This document shows, one piece after another, positions 36,588 through 48,365 of a stretch of 64,000 bases of DNA. Within the stretch, counting starts at the first letter, position 1. Each line of letters opens with the position of its first letter. The position numbers and the translations under genes were made by a program. The stretch spans positions 57,314,609 to 57,378,608 of the forward strand of contig CP136066.1 in the NCBI GenBank assembly GCA_032622095.1. Direction: 5' to 3'. This DNA comes from Siphonodentalium dalli. Lineage: Eukaryota > Mollusca > Scaphopoda > Gadilida > Siphonodentaliidae. Below the pieces are notes generated by a model that was given only the letters and a program-made list of their open reading frames with translations, made no database searches and was not told the origin of the DNA.

Positions 36588-37069
36588 ATATTTCGTTGAA
36601 TTCCCATCAAAATTGGCGATTTGACCTTGAATTGACCAATTTCAAGGTCAATGTCACGTCGCACGGGTAAATGAATATGCTTATGAGACTCCACATACGA
36701 AAGTACTCCCACATACCAAGTTTCATCGAAATCCCGTGATATTCGGGCGTTTGACCTTGAAATGACCAGATTTCAAGGTCAAGGTCACGTTGCACGGGCA
36801 AATTAATAGGTTTATGCCACTCCCCGGCCGAATGTATCCCCACATACCAAGTTTCATCGAAATCACGTGATATTCGGGCGTTTGACCTTGAAATTACCCG
36901 ATTTCAAGGTCACGGTCACGTCGCACGGGCAAATTAATAGGCCCATGTCACTCCCCGGCCGAATATACCCCCATATACCAAGTTTCATCGAAATCGGCTC
37001 GGCCGTTTTCGAGTCCATCGATTACATACAGACACACAGACAGACAGATCTTCCAAAATATATAATAGA
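36588..37069 (-). mobile_element. Helitron 5' fragment with 130-bp tandem units
   Basis: About 3.5 units of a 130-bp repeat (TTGACCTTGAAATGACC starts at 36621, 36751 and 36881), each with CACATACCAAGTTTCATCGA and AAGGTCA half-sites. It ends, read on the minus strand, as a Helitron 5' terminus TCTATTATATATTTTGG followed by a CTGTCTGTCTGT tract. Its own 3' hairpin/CTAG end is missing, cut at 36588. The next unit's CTAG abuts it at 37070 with no spacer. Confidence 0.8.
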
Positions 37070-39630
37070 CTAGCCGATGAGCCCGACGTTGTCCGGGCTA
37101 TTCAAAAACCAAATTTCAAGTCGAAAGCTCCACCCGTTGTCCGGGCTATTCAAAAACCAAATTTCAAGTCGAAAGCTCCACCCGTTTCCGAGATCTGGTC
37201 TGCGCATGCGCGAAGCTGGCGTCGCACGGGCTCGGCGACCCGATAAAATTCGTATCCGGGGCAAGATACATTCACATACCAAATTTCAAGTCGATAGCTC
37301 CACCCGTTTCCGAGATCTCGTCTGCGCATGCGCGAAGCTGGCGTCGCACGGGATCGGTGACCCGATAAAATTCGTATCCGGGGCAAGACACATTCACATA
37401 CCAAATATCAAGTCGATAGCTCCACCCGTTTTTGAGATCTCGTCTGCGCATGCGCGAAGCGGGCGCCGCACGGGCTCGCCAATACGACAACGTTCACCGC
37501 CTGGTCAAACTACACACACGTACCAAGTTTCGTCCCGATCGGTCGAGAATCGTAGATTTGTATAAATGACAGACATACAAACAAACAAACATACATACAG
37601 ACAGAGGTCTTCAAAATATATATGAGACTAGCCGATGAGCCCGACGTTGTCCGGGCTATTCAAAAACCAAATTTCAAGTCGATAGCTCCACCCGTTTCCG
37701 AGATCTGGTCTGCGCATGCGCGAAGCTTGCGTCGCACGGGCTCGGCGACCCGATAAAATTCGTGTTCGGGGCAAGATACATTCACATACCAAATTTCAAC
37801 TCGATAGGTCCACCCGTTTCCGATATCTCGTCTGCGCATGCACTGCACGGGCGTCGCACGGGCTCGCCAATACGACATCGACGACCGCCTGGTCAAACTA
37901 CACACACGTACCAAGTTTCGTCCCGATCGGTCGAGAATCGTAGATTTGCATAAATGACAGACATACAGACAGACATACATACAGACAGAGGTCTTCAAGA
38001 TATATATGAGACTAGCCGATGAGCCCGACGTTGTCCCGGCTATTCAAAATCACTCTACCCAGCCCGACGTTGTCCGGGCTATTCAAAAACCAAATTTCAA
38101 GTCGCCCGACGTTGTCCGGGCTATTCGAAAACCAAATTTCAAGTCGATAGCTCCACCCGTTTCCGAGATCTGGTCTGCGCATGCGCGAAGCTTGAGTCGC
38201 ACGGGCTCGGCGACCCGATAAAATTCGTATCCGGGGCAAGATACATTCACATAGCAAAATTCAAGTCGATAGCTCCACCCGTTTCCGAGATCTGATCTGC
38301 GCATGCGCGAATCTGGCGTCGCACGGGCTCGGCGACCCGATAAAATTCGTATCCATGGCAAGATACATTCACATACCAAATTTCAAGTCGATAGCTCAAA
38401 CCGTTTCCGAGATCTCGTCTGCGCATGCGCTGCACGGGCTATTCAAAAACCAAATTTCAAGTCGATAGCTCCACCCGTTTCCGAGATCTCGTCTGCGCAT
38501 GCGCGAAGCTGGCGTCGCACGGGCTCGGAGACCCGATAAAATTCGTATCCGGGGCAAGATACATTCACATACCAAATTTCAAGTCGATAGCTCCACCCGT
38601 TTCCGAGATCTGGTCTGCGCATGCGCGAAGCTTGCGTCGTACGGGCTCGGCGACCCGATAAAATTCGTATCCGGGGCAAGATACATTCACATACCAAATT
38701 TCAAGTCGATAGCTCCACCCTTTTCCGAGATCTCGTCTGCGCATGCGCTGCACGGGCTATTCAAAAACCAAATTTCAAGTCGATAGCTCCACCCGTTTCC
38801 GAGATCTGGTCTGCGCATGCGCGAAGCTGGCGTCGCACGGGCTCGGCGACCCGATAAAATTCGTATCCGGGACAAGATACATTCACATACCAAATTTCAA
38901 GTCGATAGCTCCACCCTTTTCCGAGATCTCGTCTGCGCATGCGCTGCACGGGCTATTCAAAAACCAAATTTCAATTTGATAGCTCCACCCGTTTCCGAGA
39001 TCTGGTCTGCGCATGCGCGAAGCTTGCGTCGCACGGGCTCGGCGACCCGATAAAATTCGTATCCGGGGCAAGATACATTCACATAGCAAATTTCAAGTCG
39101 ATAGCTCCATCCTTTTCCGAGATCTCGTCTGCGCATGCGCTGCACGGGCAATTCAAAAACCAAATTTCAAGTCGATAGCTCCACCCGTTTCCGAGATTTG
39201 GTCTACGCATGCGCGAAGCTGGTGTCGCACGGGCTCGGCGACCCGATAAAATTCGTATCGATGTCAAGATACATTCACATACCAAATTTCAAGTCGATAG
39301 CTCCACCCTTTACCGAGATCTCGTCTGCGCATGCGCGAAGCAGGCGTCGCACGGGCTCGGCGACCCGATAAAATTCGTATCCGGGGCAAGATACATTCAC
39401 ATAGCAAATTTCAAGTCGATAGCTCCACCCGTTTCCGAGATCTCGTCTGCGCATGCGCGAAGCGGGCGCCGCACGGGCTCACTAATACGACAACGTTAAC
39501 CGCCTGGTCAAACTACACACACGTACCAAGTTTCGTCCCGATCGGTCGAGAATCGTAGATTTGTATCAATGACATACAGACAGACAGACATACAGACAGA
39601 CAAACAGAGGTCTTCAAAATATATATGAGA
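37070..39630 (-). mobile_element. Tandem non-autonomous Helitron array I (three units)
   Basis: Units 37070-37627, 37628-38011 and 38012-39630. On the minus strand each ends with a hairpin (AGCCCGGACAACGTCGGGCT) and CATCGG-CTAG, and each begins TCTCATATATATTTTGAAGA (the middle one has a single substitution). Inside are about 122-bp monomers (TTTCAAGTCGATAGCTCCAC ... GAGATCTSGTCTGCGCATGC ... GATAAAATTCGTATCCGGGG) and shorter 74-bp variants. The third unit is longest through monomer expansion. Dense open frames on both strands across the array come from the CpG-rich repeat lacking stops; they are not genes. Confidence 0.85.
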
Positions 39631-41471
39631 CTAGCAGGTTAGTCCGCCACTGGCGGCGTTGGTCCGAAACATGACATTTTTTTTCGCTTTTCAATTAGTT
39701 AATCGTGCCTTTTTAAGAGAAATTATTGTACCCTCCCTAAAAGAGGTATGATTTAAGGTACATCGGGCGGAAAAAACTGACCCGATGATGTCGTTGTTGT
39801 TGGCATTTAGGGCTTCGGGTCGTTGTTGTTGGTATCACGGCTCGGGGCTACCCGAAAAATCTCACATTGCCGTATGGGGAAAATAGGATTGCGTGTATTT
39901 AGTAATTTTAACTAATTATTTTCTCGCCAACAATGTCGTTGTTGTTGATATTTACGGCTTGGGGGCTATTTTCTCGCCAACAATGCCGTTGGCGTTCACG
40001 GTTTTGGGCAGTGGAAGTCCCGTCAGATTCGGGACGTATCGCAGTACCTGGGATTCAAACTGACTCGATGATGTCGTTGTTGGTATTCAGGGCTTCGGGT
40101 CGTTGTTGTTGGCATCACGGCTCCCCGAAAAATCTCACTTTGCCGAAAAGGGAAAATAGGATTGCGTGTATTTAGTAATTTAACTAATTATTTTCTCGCC
40201 AACAATGTCGTCGTTGTTGATATTTACAGCTTGGGGGCTATTTTCTCGCCAACAATGTCGTTGGCGTTCACGGTTTGGGGCAGTGAAAGTCCCGTCAGAT
40301 TCGGGATGTATCGCAGTGCCTGGGGTTCACTTAAATTTCAGCAGCCATATAGCTGCGTCAGTTAGCAGGAATTGTGGTGTGTAAGTTTATACTTTAAAAT
40401 CTGAATGTTTCGGAAATAGACTAAGATTTTCAGCCGTAACAAAAAATGTATACATCAGAAAATGTAAATTCTATATTTTGCGAGGTATTAGCAAGTTTTG
40501 GCTCACAGGGTTTAGCAGTTTGAAGTGAATATGGATATAAAAATATACATATACAGATATAAAAAAATGTAGATATTTTCTCGCCAACAATGACGTTGTT
40601 GTTGATATTTACGGATTGGGGGCTATTTTCTCGCCAACAATATCGTTGGCGTTCACGGTTTTGGGCAGTGGAAGTCCCGTCAGATTCGGGACGTATCGCA
40701 GTGCCTTGGAATCACTTAAAAAACTGACCCGATGATGTCGTTGTTGTTGGCATTCGTGGCTTCTGGTCGTTGTTGTTGGCATCACGGCTCCCCGAAAAAT
40801 CTCACTTTGCCGAAAACGTGTATTTAGTAATTTTAACTAATTATTTTCTCGCCAACAATGTCGTTGTTGTTGATATTTACGGCTTGAGGGCTATTTTCTC
40901 GCCAACAATGTCGTTGGCGTTCACGGTTTGGGGCACTGGAAGTCCCGTCAGATTCGGTACGTATCGCAGTGCCTGGGATTCATTTAAATTTCAGCAGCCA
41001 TATAGCTGCGTCAGTTAGCAGGAATTGTGGTGTGTAAGTTTAGACTTTAAAATCTGAATGTTTCGGAAATAGACTAAGATTTTCAGCCGTAACAAAAATG
41101 TATACATCAGAAAATGTAAATTCTATATTTTGTGAGGTATTAGCAAGTTTAGCAGTTTGAAGTGAATATGGATATAAAAATATACATATACAGATATAAA
41201 ACAATGTAGAGTTACTCCTCTTGGATCGCGAGCGAATATCAACCCGATTAACCCTCGCCGTGTTTGCGGTGATTTTATTGATTTGGAGTGGAGAATGAGT
41301 GATCAGAGCTTGTCCAAAATGCGACGTCGGCGATCCCCGTGGGTTTTTACACTTATATACGAAATTTGAGCTCAATCTGTTCACGTGTTTTCGATTCCAT
41401 GAAGTACACACATACACACACACATATATACACACATATATATATACGGAAGTCTCAAATTATATAGTAGA
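39631..41471 (-). mobile_element. Non-autonomous Helitron of the CTAGCAGGTTAG family
   Basis: The minus-strand 3' end is CCGCCAGTGGCGG hairpin then ACTAACCTG-CTAG (39631); the 5' end is TCTACTATATAATTTGAG (41471). Both ends match the autonomous element to its right, so it is a likely client of that element. The body is two to four diverged copies of TCGCCAACAATGTCGTTG ... GGAAGTCCCGTCAGATTCGG, with a larger duplication of about 650 bp (40330-40530 against 40985-41200). No Rep or helicase. Confidence 0.8.
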
Positions 41472-41544
41472 CTAGCAGGTTAGCCCGCCACTGGCGGCAT
41501 TCGTCCCATGGCTTTGTCAGAAACATGACTTTTTGTTTTTCAAT

Positions 41545-43385
41545 GAGTTAATTCTGCCCTTTTAATCAAGAGAAATAATGGTCTCACCGTGGACCAATAA
41601 CAATTCAAGTACAACATTTGGGAATTTTTCCCCACACCATTTCAATTTCCTGAGTAACTGGATTTGCATTTTTCTGTCTATACATTCACTCATCTAAGAG
41701 TTTTTTAATACATTAATTATAGTTGTTGATTGATTCGTTAATTGAACTGAATGGTCAGAATATTTGGGGATTTTTCCCCACACCAATTCAATTTCCTGTG
41801 TAACTGGATTTGCATTTTTCTGTCTATACATTCACTCATCTAAGAGTTTCTTAATACATTAATTATCGTTGTTCATTGATTCGTTAATTAAACGGAGTGG
41901 TCAGAATACAGAACTGAAAAAAGTGAGGAGATAATGAGTTAATTCTGCCTATTTAATCAAGAGAAACGATAGTCTCATCATGGACCAATAACAATTCAAG
42001 TACAACATTTGGGAATTTTTCCCCACACCAATTCAATTTCCTGTGTAACTGGATTTGCATTTTTCTGTCTATACATTCACTCATCTAAGAGTTTCTTAAT
42101 ACATTAATTATCGTTGTTCATTGATTCGTTAATTAAACGGAGTGGTCAGAATACAGAACTGAAAAAGTGAGGAGATAATGAGTTAATTCTGCCTATTTAA
42201 TCAAGAGAAACGATAGTCTCATCATGGACAAATAACAATTCAAGTACAACATTTGGGAATTTTTCCCCACACCAATTCCATTTCCTGTGTAACTGGATTT
42301 GCATTTTTCTGTCTATACATTCACTCATCTAAGAGTTTCTTAATACATTAATTATAGTTGTTGATTGATTCGTTAATTGAACTGAATGGTCAGAATACAT
42401 AACTGAAAACGTGAGGAGACACATGAGATAATCAATGAGTTAATTCTGCCTTTTTATCAAGAGAAACGATAGTCTCATCATGGACAAATAACAATTCAAG
42501 TACAACATTTGGGGATTTTTCCCCACACCAATTCAATTTCCTGTGTAACTGGATTTGCATTTTTCTGTCTATACATTCACTCATCTAAGAGTTTCTTAAT
42601 ACATTAATTATAGTTGTTGATTGATTCGTTAATTGAACTGAATGGTCAGAATACAGAACTGAAAACGTGAGGAGACACATGAGATAATCAATGAGTTAAT
42701 TCTGCCTTTTTATCAAGAGAAATGATAGTCTCATCATGGACCAATAACAATTCAAGTACAACATTTGGGGATTTTTCCCCACACCAATTCAATTTACTGT
42801 GTAACTGGATTTGAATTTTTCTGTCTATGCATTCACTCATCTAAGAGTTTCTTAATACATTAATTATCGTTGTTCATTGATTCGTTAATTGAACTGAGTG
42901 GTCAGAATACAGAACTGAAAACGCGAGGAGACACATGAGATAATCAATAAGTTAATTCTGCCTTTTAAATCAAGAGAAATAATGGTCTCACCATGGACCT
43001 ATAACAATTCAAGTACAACATTTGGGAATTTTTCCCCACACCAATTCAATTTCCTGAGTAACTGGGTTTGTATTTTTCTGTCTATACATTCATCTAATAG
43101 TTTCTTAATCCATTAATTATCGTTGTTGATTAATTCGTTAATTGAACTGAGTGGTCAGAATACAGAACTGAAAACGTGAGGCGACACATGAGATAAATAA
43201 TCAAGTGAATGAACCAGATTGTGTGCAGAGCGATAATGTGGAATGTACAACGAATGAAAATGTTGGAAGAGATATCAATATAACCACTAAGCGCACCCAC
43301 ATCGAATGAAAGGGGAGGTCTCAAAAATCGAAGACAATGTTTTGGTTTTTCAATGAGTTAATTCTGCCGTTTTAATCAAGAGAAA
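41545..43385. repeat. Tandem 244-257-bp units in the Helitron 3' region
   Basis: GAGTTAATTCTGCC recurs at 41545, 41936, 42180, 42437, 42693, near 42949 and 43350, each followed by ATGGACCAATAACAATTCAA, GGGGATTTTTCCCCACACCA and CATTCACTCATCTAAGAG. The first interval is longer because it holds an extra partial unit. Variation is mostly single bases plus a 12-bp insertion (ACACATGAGATAATCA) in the later units. Confidence 0.9.
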
Positions 43386-43387
43386 TT

Positions 43388-43555
43388 GGCCGTCGACAGT
43401 TCGTAAGGAGTTAAACGATGTTGGATCTTCCACTTCATGCAGCAGCATTCTCAAGAAAAACAAACATTGCTGTTGTGTAGGATGAACAGTGTAGACCCTA
43501 CCGAGAGCACAGTCTTTGAACACGCCCATTACTCCTTCGACGGGTTCACCATTTC
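43388..43555 (-). pseudogene. Duplicated fragment of the Rep-helicase linker
   Basis: The sequence matches 45350-45515 of the same Helitron with roughly 90 percent identity (GGCCGTCGACAGTTCG, CATTCTCAAGAAAAA, GTGTAGACCCTACCGAGAGC, ACTCCTTCGACGGGTTCACC). It lies just 3' of the helicase stop. It is a copy of internal coding sequence placed in the 3' non-coding region, presumably from another Helitron copy. Confidence 0.85.
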
Positions 43556-43567
43556 GCTTTTGAAAAT

Positions 43568-45010
43568 TTACCTCAGTGCTTCTGGGTAGACAACGTTCCT
43601 AGTTTTCCCTTCTGGTGCATAAACGAACAGACTGGAGGGGGAGCCGACCCGTGAGCATGCAACGTATAGCTGTCCCTGTGAGAAACAGGGATTCTGAAGT
43701 TGGAGGCCAACAACTTTAAGTGTCTGTCCTTGTGATTTGTTGATTGACATTGCAAAGCTCAATCGAACTGGGAACTGAAGCCGGCGGAACTGTATTGGCG
43801 ACTCAGTGGGAATCAATGGAATCCTAGTGAGAAAAACATGCTCCCCTTTCGCACATCCAGTGAGAATAGTTGCCTCAATGATATGAGGTGATATTTTCGT
43901 ACCATTACACAACTTAGGTGGTTCAAGATTTCGGAGCAACATGATTGGTGCACCTACCTTCAACTGCAACTGATGAGGTGGCATGCCTGGGGGTTTGAGT
44001 GAATTGAGAAACTCGGTCGGGTAATTTACAATTTCTGATTGGTCTGGAATGGTATCAATGGAGTGCATAGAATGAAGCTGTCCAGGGACTTGATCCAACA
44101 ACTTCAAGTTAACCTCGTCAACAATATCATTTGTAGGAGCTAGGATGGCTCTCTCACAGAGCCATGTGTGATCCGAGAGCTTGCTAGGAAGATCTCTGAA
44201 AACATTCACAATAAGCTCATCAAGAGAGGAAACAATCGAGCTCAAAGCAGATAAATCTATTCGTCCTTCGGCATCAGAATTGCACTTGCCATCGCCAATT
44301 CTGAGTAACTGGTCGGAAAAATATGCAGCCACGTCATTACCAAACAGATGCGCCCTCATGTTAATTGTCAGCTTGAGTATTCGAACACTTCCAAAGGTAA
44401 GATGATTTGATGCAAGCTTTTAATTCATCAGCCTTTGTGCCTTTTGGTACAATAGGCAGAGTTTGTCGGAAGTCTCCAGACAATAGTAAGGTTATGCCAC
44501 CCATAATATTGTTACAGCCCCTTATATCTTGCAGGGTTCGATCCAGTGCCTCGAATGCCCTCTTATGTGACATAGTACACTCATCCCAGATAATCAACAC
44601 AGCCTCTCTCAACAGGTGAGCAAGACCAGTACCCTTGCTTATATTACATGTTGGAGTATCGCTCGCATTCAAATTGAGTGGCAGTTTGAATGTTGAATGT
44701 GCAGTTCTACCTCCAGGAAGAAGTGTTGCAGCTATGCCAGAGGATGCAACTGCAACAGCGATTTTCCTTTCTTCCCTGACTGTCGCCAATATAAGGTTGG
44801 TTACAAACGTTTTCCCAGTGCCCCCGGGAGCGTCGAGAAAATAAATACCACCAAGGTGATTGGCAACACTCTGCAGTATGGTCACATAACAGTGTCGCTG
44901 CTCTGGGAGAAGATTTGGTTCGCCCGATGACAGAGTTTGTTCGATGGTATCTAAATCATACGACAGTTCACGTAGCACCTCTCTGGGCAGGCATGCGAGA
45001 ATGTTGAGTG
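43568..45010 (-). other. PIF1-type SF1B helicase domain of the Helitron
   Basis: Begins LPREVLRELSYDLDT near 45000. Walker A is GGTGKT (44825-44808), motif Ia region AVASSGIAATLLPGGRTAHS, Walker B/DE box LIIWDECTM (about 44600-44571), motif III LLLSGDFRQTLP. A frameshift near 44390 falls after SSYLW; in the new frame LTINMRAHLFGND continues. Later motifs are CNGTKISP, QFPVRLSFAMSINKSQGQTL (motif V, about 43790-43728) and LYVACSRVG (motif VI, about 43670-43646). The domain ends KTRNVVYPEALR. All residues needed for ATP hydrolysis are present apart from the frame break. Confidence 0.9.
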
Positions 45011-45817
45011 CGAGGGAGACCGAAATTGTGGAGCTCTGGTCCCCCAAGAGCCAGGATTTTGTTTTCGATCTCGATGAGAGAAGCATTGAAAATATCATCG
45101 TTGAATGAAACGTCAATGCCAGGATTTGCAACCTGCAACCTGTACTTAAGATCCTCCGAGAGGTTTTCTCTGAAATGGAGCCACAATTCAAGAGGATTGG
45201 CAATACCACATATGTGCAAGAGAGTCGCAAACAAACTACGCAAACTCCTAGGAGACTTTGATATGGCTGCCTCTGTCATCGTTGCCTCCCATTGATGGTC
45301 GTCTTCCAATAGTCCCCTTTTGAAGCACGCTTCTCTGTAGCTAAGACATAATTGGCCGTCGACAGTTCGCAAGGAGTTAAAAGATGTTGGACCTTCCACT
45401 TCAAGCAGCAGTATTCTCAAGAAAAAACATTCCTGTTGTGTGGGATGAACAGTGTAGACCCTACCGAGAGCATAGTCTTTGAACACGCCCATGACTCCTT
45501 CGACGGGTTCACCACGCTTGCGGCGGACCCATCGATTATTGACAAAGGTGAAATAAGATGGGAGGTCACAGTACAAAATTGTGTTGGCAAAATCATCTTC
45601 TTGGCAAAGTTTGAAAAAGGCAGTGAGTGTCGTCTCTTTTGGTGCCGATACAACTTGTGCCGCTTTTTGTTCGGTGAAGTACACTTTTCTAAATACACAG
45701 CAAGTCGAAAAACGGCTGGGTGTCTATCGTGGATGGGGAAGTCAAAAATGCGCCAAAACGCTTCATTGGTACTGATGTACCTACCCATTTGAAACTGACT
45801 CAACTCGTCTTTTGTTC

Positions 45818-46552
45818 TCATGTCTCGTAGGGCGAACATAGCCGCATCTGATCCCTTATTGATGTATTTGCAACATACTTTATAGCTTTTACAGAGTTGC
45901 GAAACTCAACGTTTATGTGTGCGTTGAAGATTTTTGATAACATGGGACAATATGGAACAACCCACCTATTGTCTGCAACAACATCCTGTCCATTTTTAAG
46001 TTTTATATTGGCGACATTTCCACCATCATCTGGCGATCTCCTCCTGTAAAGTGGATAGCCATCATGGCCAGTTTGCGTTTCTAAGAGGAACGCCCGAGGG
46101 TACCGCTTCGTACATTTTCGATCTTTCATGCAGGGCGAATTGAAATTGAATGGACCACATGGACCGTGTATCATCTGAGCCTTCACAGTCTCGAACAATT
46201 CTGGATCATCATCAGGATCAGGAAATTCGGCAGAAATGAAGCTGTCGATCTGCTCAGGGCGTATTTTCTGTTTAAGCCAAGTTAAAATGTGTGCATGTGG
46301 TAGTCCTCTCTTTTGCCATTCAACCGTATACATATCGCACACAGGTTGGCCGAAAATGTGCGATTTCTTCAAAAGGTTCATGAGCTTCGTCAATTTCAGA
46401 CGGAACACTCTAGATGTCAAGTCATGCCTGTCTTTAGAAACCTGGCCCTCGAACAATTCAACATTCAACTCCTGCCATGCAGGGTTGCACGTGAATGTGA
46501 TGAAAAGGTCCGGACGACCGAAGTGCCTGACAAATGTCATAGCATCCTACGT
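45818..46552 (-). other. Rep (HUH endonuclease) domain of the Helitron
   Basis: FITFTCNP (46504-46481) is Rep motif 1. GLPHAHIL has the two metal-binding histidines (codons at 46297-46295 and 46291-46289). The tyrosine motif is split: KAIKY lies in one frame (Tyr codon 45877-45875) and CKYINKGSD in the next (Tyr codon 45866-45864), so one base is missing between the two catalytic tyrosines. A TAG just upstream (about 46553) separates this part from Helitron_like_N, which ends ILPSTFTGSPRYMQEK and whose downstream partner starts DAMTFVRHFG. The nuclease would join to DNA through these tyrosines; this copy cannot make it. Confidence 0.88.
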
Positions 46553-47510
46553 CTTCTCCTGCATATATCGCGGGCTACCTGTGAATGTCGACGGGAGGAT
46601 TACCAGTTGGCCGACTCCGGCTCTTTCCTGATCATTATTTATGCTATCACAGAGCTGTATATATGAATCTGCACGGAGTTTATGTTGGTTGTTCCGAATA
46701 TAGAGGAGTCTTTCACCCTCCACTTTGGCGTACATATCCACAGCAAACTGACTGAACAGGTTCCGGCTTCTCTGCAATTGGTTGAAGGACCCATCACGAA
46801 CCATGAAATGATAGGAATAAAAGTCCTTGCATGACACATTCTTGTTGCCGATTGAGTGTGGTATAGCGAACTTATACCCGTCTTCACCGAAGACATATAG
46901 GAGGGGATATTGGAGAGGGTCGTACGATCTATGTGTCTCGCAAATGCGAAGTATAGTGTCGTCACGACGCTTTAAAACAATATCACGCCTACCATGCTCT
47001 GCGCCTGCTAAAACGACCGCTATCTCATTGGACGCAGGTTCATTAAATCGACCACTGTGTTGATTGAGTGGTCTTCTGTCCGCGTCTATGACCACCTGCA
47101 AATTTGGTGTGTTGTGGGTTTCTAGAGCATATTTAAAACTGGACACATAAGAGTTGTGTTGATGGATCATTTGCTGGAGAGTGTATATAACTTCAGGTCT
47201 GGTGCCATCAGACAAAGCGGAACGGAGTTCTACCTCTCTATTAAAATCACCAACAAAGTATATCTGCATGTATTTTTGAACGTTGGCATATACACACCTT
47301 CAGTTATGATATTTGCCCCAAAAGATGTCATTTGGAATGCGGCATTATATTTCTTGATGTTCTAGAGAAAATGTTTAGATTCTGGGGTTGAATCACGAAG
47401 CAGGTCTTGAAGAGGTTCAGGTGGGTCAGCATGTTGTTGAAGCATAACTTTGGCATTCAAGCAGCACATCCCTGGTGGTTCACCTTGCCATTTAAAAGCG
47501 CGACAATGTT
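46547..47510 (-). other. Zinc-like segment and Helitron_like_N domain
   Basis: CQHCRAFKWQGEPPGMCCLN (about 47522-47463) gives the C-x2-C ... CC pattern that precedes Helitron_like_N. It leads through PPEPLQDLL to KHFL, then TAG at 47376, then NIKKYNAAFQMTSFG in the same frame. After a frameshift near 47275 the domain continues (YFVGDFNREVEL ... YDPLQYPLLYVFGEDGY ... LFSQFAVDMYAKVEGERLLY). The function of this domain is probably DNA binding; that is from family knowledge. Confidence 0.85.
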
Positions 47511-47639
47511 GACACAATTCGCTCATTCGGGCAATCTGCAAAATTATGTGCGACTTGTAGTCGATGTGAGGGTCATAAACGAAAGCAGAGTTTTGCCACA
47601 CCCCGATCGCGTGTGCATGTCGCCGGCGACGATCAGCCT

Positions 47640-48220
47640 CATGATGCCGCTGCTCATCGGTTTCAACGGCTCGAGCATGAACAGCCCTCTCCCGGAGATC
47701 TAATAGGCGTTGTTCACGCTGCTGCCAAGTTTCCACTTCTCGACCCTGAACAGCCCTCTCCCTGAGATCTAATAGGCGCTGTTCACGCTGCTGCCCAGTT
47801 TCCACTTCTCGAGCCTGAACAGCTGTCTCCGGAGATCTAATAGGCGCTGTTCACGCTGCTGCCCAGTTTCCATTTCTCGAGCCTGAACACCCGTCTCCCG
47901 TTTATCTAATAGGCGCTGTTCACGCTGCTGCCCAGTTTCCACTTCTCGAGCCTGAACAGCCCTTTCCCTGAGATCTAATAGGCGCTGTTCACGCTGCTGC
48001 CCAGTTTCCACTTCTCTAGCCTGAACAGCTGTCTCCCGGAGATATAATAGGCGTTGTTCACGCTGCTGCCCAGTTTCCACTTCTCGAGCCTGAACAGCCG
48101 TCTCCCGTTGATCTAATAGGCGCTGTTCACGCTGCTGCCCAGTTTCCACTTCTCGAGCCTGAACAGCCCTCTCCCGTTTATCTGATAGGCGTTGTTCACG
48201 CTGCTGTCCAGTTTCAGTAG
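47640..48220 (-). repeat. 69-bp tandem repeats coding 23-residue coiled-coil-like units
   Basis: GCGYTGTTCACGCTGCTG recurs at 69-bp steps (48120, 48051, 47982, 47913, 47844, then 47776 after 68 bp). Each unit codes VETGQQREQRLLDLRERAVQ plus ARE. Similar but shorter charged repeats at the N terminus are known from other animal Helitrons. The single 68-bp step is the first frameshift of the gene: CTCCGG near 47830 where the other units have CTCCCG. Heptad-like spacing of L and charged residues suggests a helix or coiled coil. Confidence 0.9.
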
Positions 48221-48365
48221 CCTTTTCTATTTTCTTACGTTTGGCACCTGAACTTGTCCGGCCAATGATTGGTCTCTTCTTGGGCGGCATGCCAAAATGC
48301 AGGACTCAACAATGGCAGTCTGATTGTCACAATACAAAATGATTGAAAGTATTATGAATGCACAA

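Larger units (their letters stand above)
43568..48290 (-). pseudogene. Helitron Rep-helicase polyprotein gene (inactivated)
   Basis: A single ancestral frame of roughly 1,560 codons runs from ATG at 48290 to the stop at 43568. Domain order: lysine/arginine-rich start and 23-residue coiled-coil-like repeats, a CxxC zinc-like segment, Helitron_like_N, HUH Rep nuclease, linker, PIF1-type SF1B helicase. The protein would nick, copy by rolling circle and unwind the element. Damage visible here: frameshift near 47830 (one C lost in a repeat), TAG at 47376, frameshift near 47275, TAG at about 46553, frameshift at about 45872, frameshift near 45690, frameshift near 45000, frameshift near 44390. All domains are otherwise recognisable and little diverged, so inactivation looks recent in Helitron terms. 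Confidence 0.9.

Noticed and set aside
37077-39558. Many overlapping open frames of 60-160 codons on both strands
   Set aside because: They occur in several frames at once, repeat with the 122-bp monomer and change frame with every indel; they result from a stop-poor CpG-rich satellite.
44181-45792. Plus-strand frames of 70-146 codons over the Helitron gene
   Set aside because: Shadows of the minus-strand Rep/helicase coding sequence.
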